Below are positions 1 to 8,582 of a stretch of 64,000 nucleotides of DNA, in pieces. The notes under the pieces are model-generated. The model worked only from the letters and a program-made list of their open reading frames with translations, was not told the origin of the DNA and ran no database searches. Within the stretch, counting starts at the first letter, position 1. The number at the start of each line of letters is the position of its first letter. The DNA comes from Bog-473 sp963719485 (GTDB lineage: Bacteria > Actinomycetota > Acidimicrobiia > Acidimicrobiales > RAAP-2): assembly GCA_963719485.1 (NCBI GenBank), contig OY970387.1, positions 3,844,001 through 3,908,000 on the forward strand, given 5' to 3'. Position numbers and translations under genes: made by a program.

Positions 1-226
1 CGAAGCAACGCCGCTCGTCGTCGTGCAAGAAGCCGTACAGGACGATGGCGTCCTCGCGCACATGCGTGTGCACGTACAACGTCGCCTTGGCCCCGGTCCC
101 CGCCGTCACCAGGGTCGCCGCGGTGGCCGGCGTGACGGCGACGCGGTACCCCACGCCCCCGACGTCGACGATCACCTCGCCCTCACCGGTCCGCACCACC
201 ACCGCTCCACGAAGCAGTCCGATCAC
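1..226 (-). CDS. ruvA: Holliday junction branch migration protein RuvA, N-terminal part (cut by window edge)
   Basis: The first 75 codons encode the OB-fold DNA-binding domain I of RuvA, the tetramer that holds a Holliday junction while RuvB drives branch migration. The start MIGLLRG, the VGGVGYRV segment and VHTHVREDAIVLYGF near residues 52-67 are typical of the family. The GTG start at 226 overlaps the ruvC stop codon (GTGA), and the purine-rich stretch AAGGAGGGAA inside the ruvC end serves as ribosome-binding site. The remainder, and probably ruvB, lie beyond position 1. Identification rests on the N-terminal domain plus the adjoining ruvC. Confidence 0.93.
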   Translation of the reverse strand, partial: MIGLLRGAVVVRTGEGEVIVDVGGVGYRVAVTPATAATLVTAGTGAKATLYVHTHVREDAIVLYGFLHDDERRCF

Positions 227-765
227 GCTGTTCCCTCCTTCAGAAGTCCGGTTGCCTCCTTGACGAGTGCCGCACGCATCGCCCGGCGCAACGGCACGGT
301 GGTGAGGTGACAGACCGCCAGTGCGAGGGCGTCGGCCACGTCGGGCGGACCGTCGACGGCGGGCAGACCGAGGACCTGCGCCACCATGCGTTGGACCTGG
401 TCCTTGGTGGCGGCGCCGTAACCCACCAGGCAGAGCTTCACCTCGTTGGCCGTGTACTGGGCGATCTCGCAACCGCCCTCGGCGGCGACGAGGAGCGCCA
501 GACCGCTCGCCTGGCCGACCGACATGGCCGTCTTGGCATTGACCTGGAAGAAGACCCGCTCGACCACGACCGCCTGCGGCCGCAGTTCCTGCACCAGCGC
601 CCGCAACTCCGTGTGCAGGATCAAGAGCCGCTCGGCCAGGGGCGCCGCCGGATCGGTCTCGACCACCCCAGCCGCGTGGGCCCGTAGCGCGGCCGTGCCC
701 TCGGCCCGGGCCACCAGCCCGTAGCCGCAGCGCGAGAGCCCGGGATCGATACCCAATACGAACAT
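223..765 (-). CDS. ruvC: Crossover junction endodeoxyribonuclease RuvC
   Basis: RuvC is the dimeric endonuclease that resolves Holliday junctions by paired nicks after RuvAB branch migration. The 180-residue protein has the family's usual length and RNase H-like fold signature. Candidate Mg2+ ligands are D7 in GIDPG, E69 in VVVERVFFQVN, and D142 and D145 in PPDVADALALAVCH, matching the four acidic residues of the E. coli enzyme. The stop overlaps the ruvA start by four bases. yebC lies 66 bases upstream on the same strand, the usual bacterial yebC-ruvC-ruvA order, so the three are probably co-transcribed. Confidence 0.96.
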   Translation of the reverse strand: MFVLGIDPGLSRCGYGLVARAEGTAALRAHAAGVVETDPAAPLAERLLILHTELRALVQELRPQAVVVERVFFQVNAKTAMSVGQASGLALLVAAEGGCEIAQYTANEVKLCLVGYGAATKDQVQRMVAQVLGLPAVDGPPDVADALALAVCHLTTVPLRRAMRAALVKEATGLLKEGTA

Positions 766-831
766 GCGTTCGTAGATTAGCCGGGGGTCCTCCGCAGGGG
801 GCGGATCTGCGTGAGCCCGCCCGAAAGGCTT

Positions 832-1581
832 TCAGCCCTCGAAGGCGGCGAGCACCTCATCGGCAATGTCCGCGTTGGAGTGCACCGCCTGGACGTCGTC
901 GTGGTCGTCGATCGCCTCGAGCAGGCGCAGGACCTTCTTGGCCTCGGCCTCGTCGGGGACCGGCACGAGTGTCGTGGGCTCGAGGCTGAGGTCGACGGAC
1001 TCGGGGGTGATGCCGGCGTTGTCGAGGGCCTGCCGCACCGACTCGAGGTCGCTGGGCGCGCTGGTGACGACCCAGGCCGCGCCGTTGCTGCTCATGTCCT
1101 CGGCACCGCCCTCCATGGCGATCTCCATGACCTTGTCCTCGTCGTTGTCGAGGCCGACCGTCACGATGCCCTTGCGCTCGAACTGCCACGAGACGGCGCC
1201 GGGCTCGGCCATGTTGCCGCCGTTGCGGCTGAAGACGTTCCGCATCTCGGCGCCGGTGCGGTTGCGGTTGTCGCTCAGGACCTCCACGATGATCGCCACG
1301 CCGCCGGGGCCGTAGCCCTCGTAGTTGATGGCCTCGTAGCGCACCCCCTCGAGGTCGCCCGTCCCCCGCTTGATCGCCTTCTCGATGGTGTCGAGCGGGA
1401 CGCTGGCCGCCCGGGCCTTCTGATAGGCGGTGCGGAGCGTGGCGTTGGCCTCGAGGTCCCCGCCGCCCTCGCGGGCCGCGACCTCGACGAGGCGGATGCA
1501 CTTGGCGAAGATCTTGGCGCGGGCCTTGTCCTGGGCGCCCTTGCGGTATTTGGTGGTCGCCCACTTCGAGTGACCCGACAT
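832..1581 (-). CDS. YebC/PmpR (TACO1) family protein
   Basis: The opening MSGHSKWATTKYRKGAQDKA followed by ARAKIFAKCIRLVEVAAREG is the hallmark of the YebC/TACO1 family, and the 249-residue length is normal. Members have been described as transcriptional regulators (PmpR) and more recently as ribosome-associated factors that relieve stalling at proline-rich stretches. The sequence alone does not decide which applies here. GAGAGGAACGAGGG precedes the ATG and supports this start. It heads the yebC-ruvC-ruvA run. A possible -10 (TACAAT, minus strand of 1663-1668) lies about 85 bases upstream. Confidence 0.93.
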   Translation of the reverse strand: MSGHSKWATTKYRKGAQDKARAKIFAKCIRLVEVAAREGGGDLEANATLRTAYQKARAASVPLDTIEKAIKRGTGDLEGVRYEAINYEGYGPGGVAIIVEVLSDNRNRTGAEMRNVFSRNGGNMAEPGAVSWQFERKGIVTVGLDNDEDKVMEIAMEGGAEDMSSNGAAWVVTSAPSDLESVRQALDNAGITPESVDLSLEPTTLVPVPDEAEAKKVLRLLEAIDDHDDVQAVHSNADIADEVLAAFEG

Positions 1582-1662
1582 GTTCCCTCGTTCCTCTCTT
1601 CGCCCTGGGCCGGCGCCCGCTGTTGCTCGTTGCTGGTTGCCGGTTTGGCAGGTGGGGAAACG

Positions 1663-1668
1663 ATTGTA
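1663..1668 (-). promoter_or_regulatory. Possible -10 element upstream of yebC
   Basis: TACAAT on the minus strand resembles the bacterial -10 consensus and sits between the end of the TetR gene and yebC, so transcription would begin near 1656 and give a 75-base leader. No convincing -35 hexamer is visible at the expected spacing. This is weak, position-based evidence. Confidence 0.25.
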
Positions 1669-1677
1669 TCGAGCAGT

Positions 1678-2271
1678 TCAGAGGGGCGGTCGGGTGGCCG
1701 CCTGCAGGACGGACTCCACGTCGGATGCCACCAGCTCGTACCCGGTCGCATTGGCGCCGGTCTGCATGGTGGCCATGAGGAGGGAGATCACGATCACGAC
1801 CATGCCGCTGGCCGTCGACCCCGGGTCGATGTCCCGGCGGACGCTGCCCGCCATCTGCTGGTCGCGGATGAGCTCGGTCACGGTCTTGCGCAGCTCCTGG
1901 AGGGCGGGGATCTGCAGGAGCCGCATGGTGAAGTCGGGCTCGAGCCCGCGCACGATTCGGCCCGCCAGCGGATAGCCGTCGAGGTGCGTGACGAGCGCGC
2001 GCATCAAGACGCGTCCCCACTGGTCGGGGTGCTCGTCGATGGCGACGAGGGAGACGGCAGCATCGAGGAGGCCGGCGACGTCCTCGTCGACCGCGGCGAC
2101 GAAGAGCGCTTCCTTGTTGGCGAAGTAGGGGTACGAGGCCGTGGTCGAGAGGCCCGCATCGCGGCACACGTCGGCGACAGACGTGCCCCGGTACCCCTCG
2201 CGGGCGAAGCGGACGACGGCCGCATCGAGGAGGGCCTGGCGGGTGCGATCGCCTTTCGTCTCGGGCGGCAC
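1678..2271 (-). CDS. TetR/AcrR family transcriptional regulator
   Basis: A helix-turn-helix of the TetR type is clear at the N-terminus: RQALLDAAVVRFAREGYRGT, then SVADVCRDAGLSTTASYPYFANKEALF. The remainder is a helical ligand-binding and dimerisation domain that I cannot match to a known ligand class. The frame stays open to an ATG at 2352, but that start would overlap the upstream diiron oxygenase gene by 77 bases. I prefer the GTG at 2271, five bases past that gene's stop, which leaves only a few residues before the DNA-binding domain. No strong ribosome-binding site marks either start. The arrangement implies one transcript with the oxygenase, probably its regulatory target. Confidence 0.85.
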   Translation of the reverse strand: MPPETKGDRTRQALLDAAVVRFAREGYRGTSVADVCRDAGLSTTASYPYFANKEALFVAAVDEDVAGLLDAAVSLVAIDEHPDQWGRVLMRALVTHLDGYPLAGRIVRGLEPDFTMRLLQIPALQELRKTVTELIRDQQMAGSVRRDIDPGSTASGMVVIVISLLMATMQTGANATGYELVASDVESVLQAATRPPL

Positions 2272-2275
2272 CGGG

Positions 2276-3286
2276 TCAGGCCGCCGCAGCCGGTTCGAGG
2301 GCGCGACCGGCGCGGTCGACGCCGCAGGCGATCTGCCAACCCTTGGGGACACGGCCGCCCCGGAAGACGCCGGCGTCGAGGAGCGGGGTGAGCAGCGGAC
2401 GGAGCGCCCGGTGGCGCATGGCAGTGCGGCCGGCGGAGCGGTTCACGGCTCGCCAGGTCGGCCAGGTGGGGAGGCCGACGGTGGCGTAGACGCCCGGGTG
2501 GACGATGGTGTCGAACATGGCGACGGCGATGCGCGAGCCGAGGTAGCGCACCAGGAAGCGCTCGATCGGGCCCGCCGCCGCCCATGCCTCGGGGAAGAGC
2601 ATGCGGCCGAACGCCAGGTGCCGGGCCTCCTCCTGGCGGTGGTACTTCGAGACCGCCTTGATCATCGGGTCGGTGTCGGGATGGTCGCCGGCCAGCTTCT
2701 GCAGGAGGTCCGGGACCTCTTCACCGCTGAGGACGAGCAGGCAGAAGAGTGACGGCATGGCGGTCAGGAACGGCATCAGCACGTGCTGTGCGATGCGGCC
2801 GATCGCGTTGTCGAGTGGGTTCTTGGCCTGAGGTCGGACCTGGGCGAGCAGGCGAACGAAGAGCCGGGAGTGGCGGGTCTCCTCCCCCATCTCGTGCAGC
2901 AGGTACGTCACCCGGGGGTCGGTGAGGTCGGGGCGGGAGAGGATGTCGAGGCTGAATCCAGCCATCAGGACCGACTCGAAGCGGACGCCGGTGTCCACGA
3001 TGGATGCGAACTCCTCCCGGGCCAGGGTGCGCTTCTGCTCGTCGGTGAGCCGGTCGAACAGCTCGGGGACGTTGGCCAGGGTGATGAGCTCGTCGGGGAG
3101 CACCTGGCCGTCGCCGACGGAGCCCGGGACCTCCGTGTCGGGCTCCAGGATGCGCTTCAGGGAGGCGGTGGAGAGCCGCTCGATGCGCTGGTCGACGGAG
3201 CGGGCAGGGCCGGGCGTCGTGGTGGCGGCAGTCGTCGGGGTCGTCGGTGTCGTGATCGCAGTGTCCATGGTGGGGGCCATACCCAT
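2276..3286 (-). CDS. AurF-type diiron oxygenase (p-aminobenzoate N-oxygenase family)
   Basis: The protein resembles the AurF family of diiron enzymes that N-oxygenate arylamines; members with other substrates exist, so the reaction is not assigned. Candidate metal ligands are E104 (RFESV), E136 and H139 in EETRH, E189 or E190, and E220 and H223 in QEEARHLAFG, i.e. two ExxH motifs plus extra glutamates in a helical bundle. The first 30 residues are Thr/Pro-rich and probably disordered. Methionine codons 1, 3 and 7 (3286, 3280, 3268) are all possible starts, and a good promoter match places the transcript start at about 3280. A TetR gene follows directly. Confidence 0.83.
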   Translation of the reverse strand: MGMAPTMDTAITTPTTPTTAATTTPGPARSVDQRIERLSTASLKRILEPDTEVPGSVGDGQVLPDELITLANVPELFDRLTDEQKRTLAREEFASIVDTGVRFESVLMAGFSLDILSRPDLTDPRVTYLLHEMGEETRHSRLFVRLLAQVRPQAKNPLDNAIGRIAQHVLMPFLTAMPSLFCLLVLSGEEVPDLLQKLAGDHPDTDPMIKAVSKYHRQEEARHLAFGRMLFPEAWAAAGPIERFLVRYLGSRIAVAMFDTIVHPGVYATVGLPTWPTWRAVNRSAGRTAMRHRALRPLLTPLLDAGVFRGGRVPKGWQIACGVDRAGRALEPAAAA

Positions 3287-3315
3287 ATTCTTCTGAATCT
3301 AAGCCTTTTCGTCAA
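3287..3315 (-). promoter_or_regulatory. Sigma70-like promoter for the diiron oxygenase/TetR pair
   Basis: On the minus strand TTGACG (3315-3310) is followed after exactly 17 bases by AAGAAT (3292-3287) within an unusually A/T-rich patch. The predicted start point near 3280 coincides with the third codon (ATG) of the oxygenase frame, so the message could be leaderless, a common mode in Actinomycetota. The adjoining TetR protein is a likely repressor of this promoter, but I see no clear palindromic operator. Confidence 0.42.
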
Positions 3316-3395
3316 GTCCTTATTTCCTTTTGTCTGGCGTGGTCTGACCTGTTCGGGTCGCCCGGGTGCATATGTGGCCAATACGCTCCGGGGTC

Positions 3396-4436
3396 ATGAC
3401 GTCACCGCTCCCCCAGCCCTCCCCTGATTCCCGCGTCGTCGGCCACCGGTCCCGCTCCCGCCGGCTCCTGTTCGTGGGTGCGACCGTCGTCGCCGGCGCA
3501 GCCGCCGGGGCGGTCTACAAGCGGTTCGCCGCACAGGGTGGAGGGGCGGGCGGTCCCGGAGCCGATGAAGGGAGCCGGTCGCTCGGCTGGGGCGAGGGCG
3601 TGACGGGCCCGGAACATCAGATCGTGCGGACACCTGACGCCGCCGAGTTGGCGGTCTGGGATCTGGCCGGCGAGGGCCCGGACGCCCCGGTGGTCGTGCT
3701 GCCGCACTGCTGGGGCTGCAGTCACGAGATCTGGGTGCCCGTCGCCCGCCGGCTGCGCGAGCAGGGATACCGGGTGGTGCTCTACGACCAGCGCGGCCAT
3801 GGGGCGAGCACGAGGGGAACCGCCCCGCTGTCCATCGAGACGCTGGCGCACGACCTGGAGGCGGTGCTCGATGCGACCGATCCGCACGATGCGGTGCTGG
3901 CGGGGCACTCGATGGGTGGCATGACGATCATGTCGCTGGCGACGCACCGACCCGACGTCCTGAAGCAGCGGGCCAAAGCGACGGTGCTGGTATCAACTGC
4001 AGCGACGAACGCCGGTGACCGCGCGGTGCAGGGGACACGGGTGGCCAGCGCCATGATGGCATCGCCTCTGGTCACGCGGGCGATGCAGGCCAAGAACGGG
4101 CACGTCTTTGTACGCCAGGCCTTCGGCGAGAATCCGGTCCGGTCCCACATGGACCTGACCCGAGAGCTCTTCGGCAACTGTCACGGCAGGGTCCGGGGCG
4201 ACTTCCTCGGATCGATGGCCACAATGAACCTCCTGGAAGGCGTCGCGACCATCGACGTGCCGACAACCGTGATGGTGGGCACTCGCGACGCGCTGACCCT
4301 GCCGAAGAAGGCAGATGAGATCGTGGCGACCGTTCCGGGGTCGCGACTGGTCACCCTGCAGAACAGGGGGCACATGCTTCCGCTCGAGGACCCCGACGCG
4401 GTGACCGACGAGATCTTGCGGGCCGTCAAGGGCTAG
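3396..4436 (+). CDS. Alpha/beta hydrolase with N-terminal membrane anchor
   Basis: This is a serine hydrolase of the alpha/beta fold. GHSMGG carries the nucleophile serine near residue 170, GTRDALT supplies the likely acid and NRGHMLPLEDP the catalytic histidine, while PHCWGCSHEIW occupies the usual oxyanion-hole loop. Before the fold, an arginine-rich stretch (HRSRSRRL) leads into a hydrophobic segment (LLFVGATVVAGAAAGAVY), suggesting an N-terminal anchor or uncleaved signal. The frame opens at GTG 3366, but ATG 3396 gives a simpler N-terminus. It is divergent from the diiron oxygenase with a short shared upstream region. Substrate unknown. Confidence 0.8.
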   Translation: MTSPLPQPSPDSRVVGHRSRSRRLLFVGATVVAGAAAGAVYKRFAAQGGGAGGPGADEGSRSLGWGEGVTGPEHQIVRTPDAAELAVWDLAGEGPDAPVVVLPHCWGCSHEIWVPVARRLREQGYRVVLYDQRGHGASTRGTAPLSIETLAHDLEAVLDATDPHDAVLAGHSMGGMTIMSLATHRPDVLKQRAKATVLVSTAATNAGDRAVQGTRVASAMMASPLVTRAMQAKNGHVFVRQAFGENPVRSHMDLTRELFGNCHGRVRGDFLGSMATMNLLEGVATIDVPTTVMVGTRDALTLPKKADEIVATVPGSRLVTLQNRGHMLPLEDPDAVTDEILRAVKG

Positions 4437-4639
4437 CTGAGTCTGGCTCGGTGTCACGCGCGGGCGCGGGGCCGGGCGCGCCGTGCGGGGGCGCGAGGCA
4501 GCAACCCCGAAAACCAGTGGCGTGTCGACGAAGGAACGAGAAGTGATGAACCAGCGACGCGAGAACCAATGTGAAGAAACGGGCCATGGAGGGTCGACCG
4601 CTTCTTTCGGCAGGTTTCGGGTGCCGGAGTCTCAGACCC

Positions 4640-5878
4640 TCATTTCCTCGGCCGGCGCCAGGTCGGAGAGGGCGGGGAGACGAACACCGTTCCCTGCGGA
4701 CTGACGAAACGCACCTCGGCCTGGGCGTCACCATCGAGCTTCCAGCCCAGCTCGTGCACCCGGCTGTGGTGGGCGACGCAGAGCGTCAAGAGGTTCGACA
4801 TGACCGTCGCGCCCTGCTTGGAGGCCCAGACAACGTGATGGACGTCGGTGACGTTCCGGCAACCGCAGCCCGGGAAGCGGCAGCCGTTGTCGCGCCGCCG
4901 GATCTCGATCCGCTGCGCATCGCTCGGATCGCGCTGAAACGGTTTCTGGTCCAGGGTGGTGCCGTCGGGAGCATCGATCGACAGGGTGATGTGAGCGTTG
5001 CAGGCGAGGCGGCGAGCCACCTCGGCGGAGATCGGGCCGACGCCCTGGATGGAGGCGTGGCCGTAGCCGTCGCCGTAGAGGAGCCGGTCCAGGTCGGTGT
5101 GCACGATCATGGTGGTCTGGCCGCTGCCGTGGACAGGCGCCGGGCCGGTGCCCGATCGATTCTGGCGCTTCCGACGACCCTGTTCGATGCAGATGTCGAG
5201 CAGCGCGTCGGCGCAGCGGCTCTCGAACCGCACGTAGTCGGGGTCACTGGCGCTCGGGTGGTCGTCTCGGCGGGCTCGTCCGAGGACGGCCGACTTCACC
5301 AGGGCGTACGCGTCACCCGTCAGCTGTGCCCACAGCAAGTGGCGCTCGTCGTCGAAGCGGACGTACCGCCGCTGGAACTGTGTCGCCGAGTCGGCGTCGC
5401 TGGCCCCCTTGACCTCCGCCACCAGCTGCCGGGCCTGTTTGGGCGTCCAATGCTCAGATGCCTGCGCCAGTTCGGCGTCGGTGGCCGGCGTGGCGACGGC
5501 GGCGAGGGGGGCGAACACATCGAGCGTCAGACGACCCTCGGACAGTGCGCCGGAGAGCGCCGGGAGGTCCCCCGCCCTGGCCGCCGATTCGACCAGCATC
5601 CGGGCGCGCCCTCGGCTGACGTGGCAGCGGGCGACCAGCCAGTCGCGCATGGACAGCGCGCCGTCCCCCCGCCAGGCCTCCTTCCGATCGAACTCGGCAA
5701 TATCGCGGAGCATGGCGCCCTCGTGCTCGGAGATCACCCGTTGGTGCTGTCCGATGCTCTCCGCCAACTTCACCGAGCGCGCATCGCCGCCGTAGTCCCG
5801 GCTGAGCGGTCGGGTCCGGCGGGCGGATGCAGGGCCGCCGGAACGAGCCGGTGGCGGAGCCGGGGCGGCGGTTGCCAT
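4640..5878 (-). CDS. DUF222 domain protein with C-terminal HNH endonuclease
   Basis: A helical DUF222 region spans about residues 40-270 and a compact HNH nuclease lies at about 340-390: CRFPGCGCRNVTDVHHVVW, an SNLLTLC asparagine segment, and HHSRVHELGW. Cysteines of the CxxCxC and C-HH type probably hold a structural zinc. Such DUF222-HNH proteins (related to the mycobacterial 13E12 repeat family) are abundant in Actinomycetota, often in many copies; their role is unclear and no partner is visible here. It converges on the upstream hydrolase gene across 203 bases in which I recognise no further feature. Confidence 0.85.
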   Translation of the reverse strand: MATAAPAPPPARSGGPASARRTRPLSRDYGGDARSVKLAESIGQHQRVISEHEGAMLRDIAEFDRKEAWRGDGALSMRDWLVARCHVSRGRARMLVESAARAGDLPALSGALSEGRLTLDVFAPLAAVATPATDAELAQASEHWTPKQARQLVAEVKGASDADSATQFQRRYVRFDDERHLLWAQLTGDAYALVKSAVLGRARRDDHPSASDPDYVRFESRCADALLDICIEQGRRKRQNRSGTGPAPVHGSGQTTMIVHTDLDRLLYGDGYGHASIQGVGPISAEVARRLACNAHITLSIDAPDGTTLDQKPFQRDPSDAQRIEIRRRDNGCRFPGCGCRNVTDVHHVVWASKQGATVMSNLLTLCVAHHSRVHELGWKLDGDAQAEVRFVSPQGTVFVSPPSPTWRRPRK

Positions 5879-5945
5879 AAAGACGAACGGTCCCCCGAGA
5901 GGCCGGGATGCGGCGCGACTTCGAGGACGACGCCAACCGGCGGCG

Positions 5946-6653
5946 TTAGGACACGGCGACGGCGGGGGTGATGGCGGGGGCGGCGTGGCGCTGGCGGAGC
6001 ATCGAGACGCTGGCGATCAGCATGACGATGAGGAAGCCGACGTAGGCGCCCCAGCCGATGATGAGCCAGGCCTTGCCGTGGTAGCTGCTGAAGGTGACGC
6101 CGATCCAGACCGCGATCGCGTTGAAGACGGCGACGACCAGGCAGACCCATCCGAGCCAGCGGGCGGCCAGGTCGCCGCGCACCATGGCCCAGCCGAGGGC
6201 GCCGAGGAACACGGCCGTCATGATGGAGGTGACCGAGAAGAAGATCGTGTTCAGGTCGCCGAGCATGCGCACGAGTGACAGATCGCTGAGGCCGCCCGCT
6301 TGCGCGTCCATGAACGCGAGCACGACGGTGGGAAGCGCCGCCAACGCGGTCGTGATGGCGATGCCGATACCCGCGCCGAGGACGATCGGCGACAGCGACT
6401 CGACGTCACCTTCGGCCCGCCGGATGACGCGGTGCAGGTAGCCCACGAACCAGAGCAGGATGCCGGCTGCGAAGAAGTCGAAGATCATGCCCGCCTGGAG
6501 CGCGGTGTGGTGGTCGTGGACCCAGGCCAGCGTCTTGACGGGACCCGCATCGACGCGCGGCTGCTGGGGATAGATGAAGCCGGAGAGAGCCGCGAGCACG
6601 ACGAAGCCCACACCGCTCAACGCGCCCACACGCTCGAACGTACGATCACTCAT
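5946..6653 (-). CDS. Integral membrane protein of unknown function
   Basis: The 235-residue protein contains about six hydrophobic segments (for example GVGFVVLAALSGFIY, IFDFFAAGILLWFVGYLH, IVLGAGIGIAITTALAALP and a C-terminal AYVGFLIVMLIASVSML) and no soluble domain. The first predicted extracytoplasmic loop carries the charged/aromatic stretch KTLAWVHDHHTALQAG. It resembles the DUF4386-like group of small membrane proteins in general layout only. It lies alone between the DUF222-HNH gene and an LLM oxidoreductase gene, 49 bases downstream of the latter on the same strand, so the two may share a transcript. Confidence 0.7.
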   Translation of the reverse strand: MSDRTFERVGALSGVGFVVLAALSGFIYPQQPRVDAGPVKTLAWVHDHHTALQAGMIFDFFAAGILLWFVGYLHRVIRRAEGDVESLSPIVLGAGIGIAITTALAALPTVVLAFMDAQAGGLSDLSLVRMLGDLNTIFFSVTSIMTAVFLGALGWAMVRGDLAARWLGWVCLVVAVFNAIAVWIGVTFSSYHGKAWLIIGWGAYVGFLIVMLIASVSMLRQRHAAPAITPAVAVS

Positions 6654-6702
6654 TTCGTTCCCCTTCCGTCAAGCGGACAGGGGTCAATATAGGAGCGCGG
6701 GG

Positions 6703-7611
6703 TCAGTGGATGACGGAGGATCCGAAGCGCTCGAGCGTCTCGAGCGCATGGGCCATCGAGTCGCCGGGCACGCCGACCCCCGACCACGTGACCCCGAGCG
6801 CCGCCAGCTCCCCCACGGCGGTCAGATGGGCCTCCGGATTGAATTTGTCGCCGCCCGGATCCCCTCCGGCGCTGGTGCCGAACGACACGTCGATGCTTGC
6901 CGGGTCCCGGCCCGCTTCGTCCATGAACTGCCAGAGCTCATCGAGCATCGGACGGAGGTCATCGACGCCCTCGAGCGGCCGTGTCTTGGCCGTGGTGGCC
7001 AGGATCCTGGGAGCGGGGAAGGGGCTCCAGCCGTCGCCGTAGCGGGCCACCCGTCGGCGCGAGAGCGTGCTGTTGCCGCCGATCCAGATCGGCGGTTGCG
7101 TCCTCGGCTTCGGGTTCGCCGTCTGGCCCCTGGCGGTGAAGGTCATCCCCTGGTAGGCAAACTCGTCCTCGCTCCAGACGCCCCGGATGACCTCGATCGC
7201 TTCGTCGAAGAGCGCGTTGCGCTGCTCGAAGTCGACACCCAGCGCCTGATATTCGCCCCGCATGTACCCGGTGGCGACGGCGAGGGTGAAGCGGCCGTCC
7301 GACAGGGCGTCGATCGTCGCGGCCGCCTTGGCCACCACGAAGGGGTTGCGGTAGGGCAACACGACGATGTTGGGGATCAGGCGCAGCCGGTCCGACACGG
7401 CCGCGCAAAAAGAGAGTGCTCCAAAGGGGTCGAGTGCGTCGTGACCCCCGGCCTTCAGCCAGCGATGACTCGGGGCGGGGTGGTCGGTGAAGCCGATGCC
7501 TGCGAATCCAGCCGCTTCCGCCACCTGGCAGAAGCGGGTCAGTGCCGTCTTGGTGGTGAACTCGGGGTTGTAGGGATGCGTCGTCATCGGATAGGTGACC
7601 GAGTAGTTCAT
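6703..7611 (-). CDS. LLM class F420-dependent oxidoreductase
   Basis: This is a TIM-barrel luciferase-like monooxygenase-superfamily protein of 302 residues. Typical elements are GFTDHPAPSHRW near the start, LRLIPNIVVLPYRNPFVVAK, LDALSDGRFTLAVATGYM-like text (here IDALSDGRF), and PIWIGGNSTLSRRRVARYGDGW, the latter part of the cofactor pocket. In Actinomycetota these proteins usually use coenzyme F420 rather than FMN. The frame stays open far upstream, but similarity begins at the ATG at 7611; the upstream part is the antisense of the SDR gene. Substrate unknown. Confidence 0.85.
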   Translation of the reverse strand: MNYSVTYPMTTHPYNPEFTTKTALTRFCQVAEAAGFAGIGFTDHPAPSHRWLKAGGHDALDPFGALSFCAAVSDRLRLIPNIVVLPYRNPFVVAKAAATIDALSDGRFTLAVATGYMRGEYQALGVDFEQRNALFDEAIEVIRGVWSEDEFAYQGMTFTARGQTANPKPRTQPPIWIGGNSTLSRRRVARYGDGWSPFPAPRILATTAKTRPLEGVDDLRPMLDELWQFMDEAGRDPASIDVSFGTSAGGDPGGDKFNPEAHLTAVGELAALGVTWSGVGVPGDSMAHALETLERFGSSVIH

Positions 7612-7764
7612 GGCGCTGACCCTACTGTCGGAGAGCTGCTGCTCACCTTGTGCGGTGCCCAACTTCTTGCTGTCGCCGTCGGCCTTCGCGCTGCTGTCGC
7701 CGCCTTCTCGATGTCGGGGGTCTGGCCGTAGGCTACGGCCGGACTCGTCTCTACCGGAAGGAAG

Positions 7765-8556
7765 GTGTCCGTGCAGCTCGGACTCGAGGGCAAGGTGGCG
7801 GTCGTCACCGGTGCCAGCAGGGGCATCGGTCTGGCGGCCACGCGGGCCCTCGCCGAGGAGGGTGTCCACGTCGTCGCCGGGGCCCGCACGAGCTCGGCCG
7901 AGCTCGACGCCCTCGTCGGGGCCGGATCGGTCGAATCGGTCGCGGTCGACCTGTCGACGCCCACGGGTCCTGCCGACCTCGCCGCCGCCGCACTCGAGCA
8001 CGGCAGGATCGACATCCTCGTCAACAACGTCGGCGCGGCACATCCTCGACTCGAAGGTTTTCTGAGCATCACCGACGAGGACTGGGCCGCGTCGTTGAAC
8101 CTCAACCTGATGGTGGCCGTGCGGATGACCCGAGCGGTCCTGCCGTCGATGATCGACGCAGGTGACGGCGCCATCGTGACGACGAGCTCGGTGAACGCCT
8201 TTCTCCCCGACCCGGCCGTCCTCGACTACAGCGCGGCCAAGGCCGCCGTGGCGAACTTCTCCAAGTCGCTCTCGAAGGAAGTGGCGCGGCACAACATCCG
8301 GGTCAACACGGTGAGCCCCGGGCCGGTCTCGACCGCGCTCTGGCTCGGAACCGACGGCGTCGCACAGACGATCGCCCGCGCCACCGGCGGGGACCCCGAA
8401 GCCGTGGCGCACCAGGCGGCAGCGGATGCCGCAACGGGGCGCTTCACCACGCCCGAAGAGGTGGCGGATCTCATCGTGTTCCTCGCCAGTCGACGCGCCG
8501 GCAATGTCACCGGAGCCGATTTCACCATCGACGGAGGGCTCATCAAGACGCTTTGA
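7765..8556 (+). CDS. Short-chain dehydrogenase/reductase (SDR)
   Basis: A classical SDR of about 262 residues binding NAD(P)H through TGASRGIG (residues 15-22), with the NNVG structural motif, a catalytic serine in TTSSVNAF, and YSAAK carrying the active-site Tyr and Lys. The C-terminus has the usual SPGPV loop and a DGGLIKTL ending. Two GTG starts, 7765 and 7771, are possible; the purine run GGAAGGAAGG at 7756-7765 is better spaced for 7771. The LLM gene is divergent across 153 bases. This could be a 3-oxoacyl-ACP reductase-like enzyme or a dehydrogenase of a small alcohol; the sequence does not decide. Confidence 0.88.
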   Translation: MSVQLGLEGKVAVVTGASRGIGLAATRALAEEGVHVVAGARTSSAELDALVGAGSVESVAVDLSTPTGPADLAAAALEHGRIDILVNNVGAAHPRLEGFLSITDEDWAASLNLNLMVAVRMTRAVLPSMIDAGDGAIVTTSSVNAFLPDPAVLDYSAAKAAVANFSKSLSKEVARHNIRVNTVSPGPVSTALWLGTDGVAQTIARATGGDPEAVAHQAAADAATGRFTTPEEVADLIVFLASRRAGNVTGADFTIDGGLIKTL

Positions 8557-8582
8557 ACCGGGCGGAGCACGGAACGGCACGG

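Noticed and set aside
4437..4639. A small plus-strand frame (MRGREAATPKTSG...) in the gap before the HNH gene
   Set aside because: The frame runs into the antisense of the HNH gene, has no ribosome-binding site and an unusual composition. The gap is a plain convergent intergenic region.
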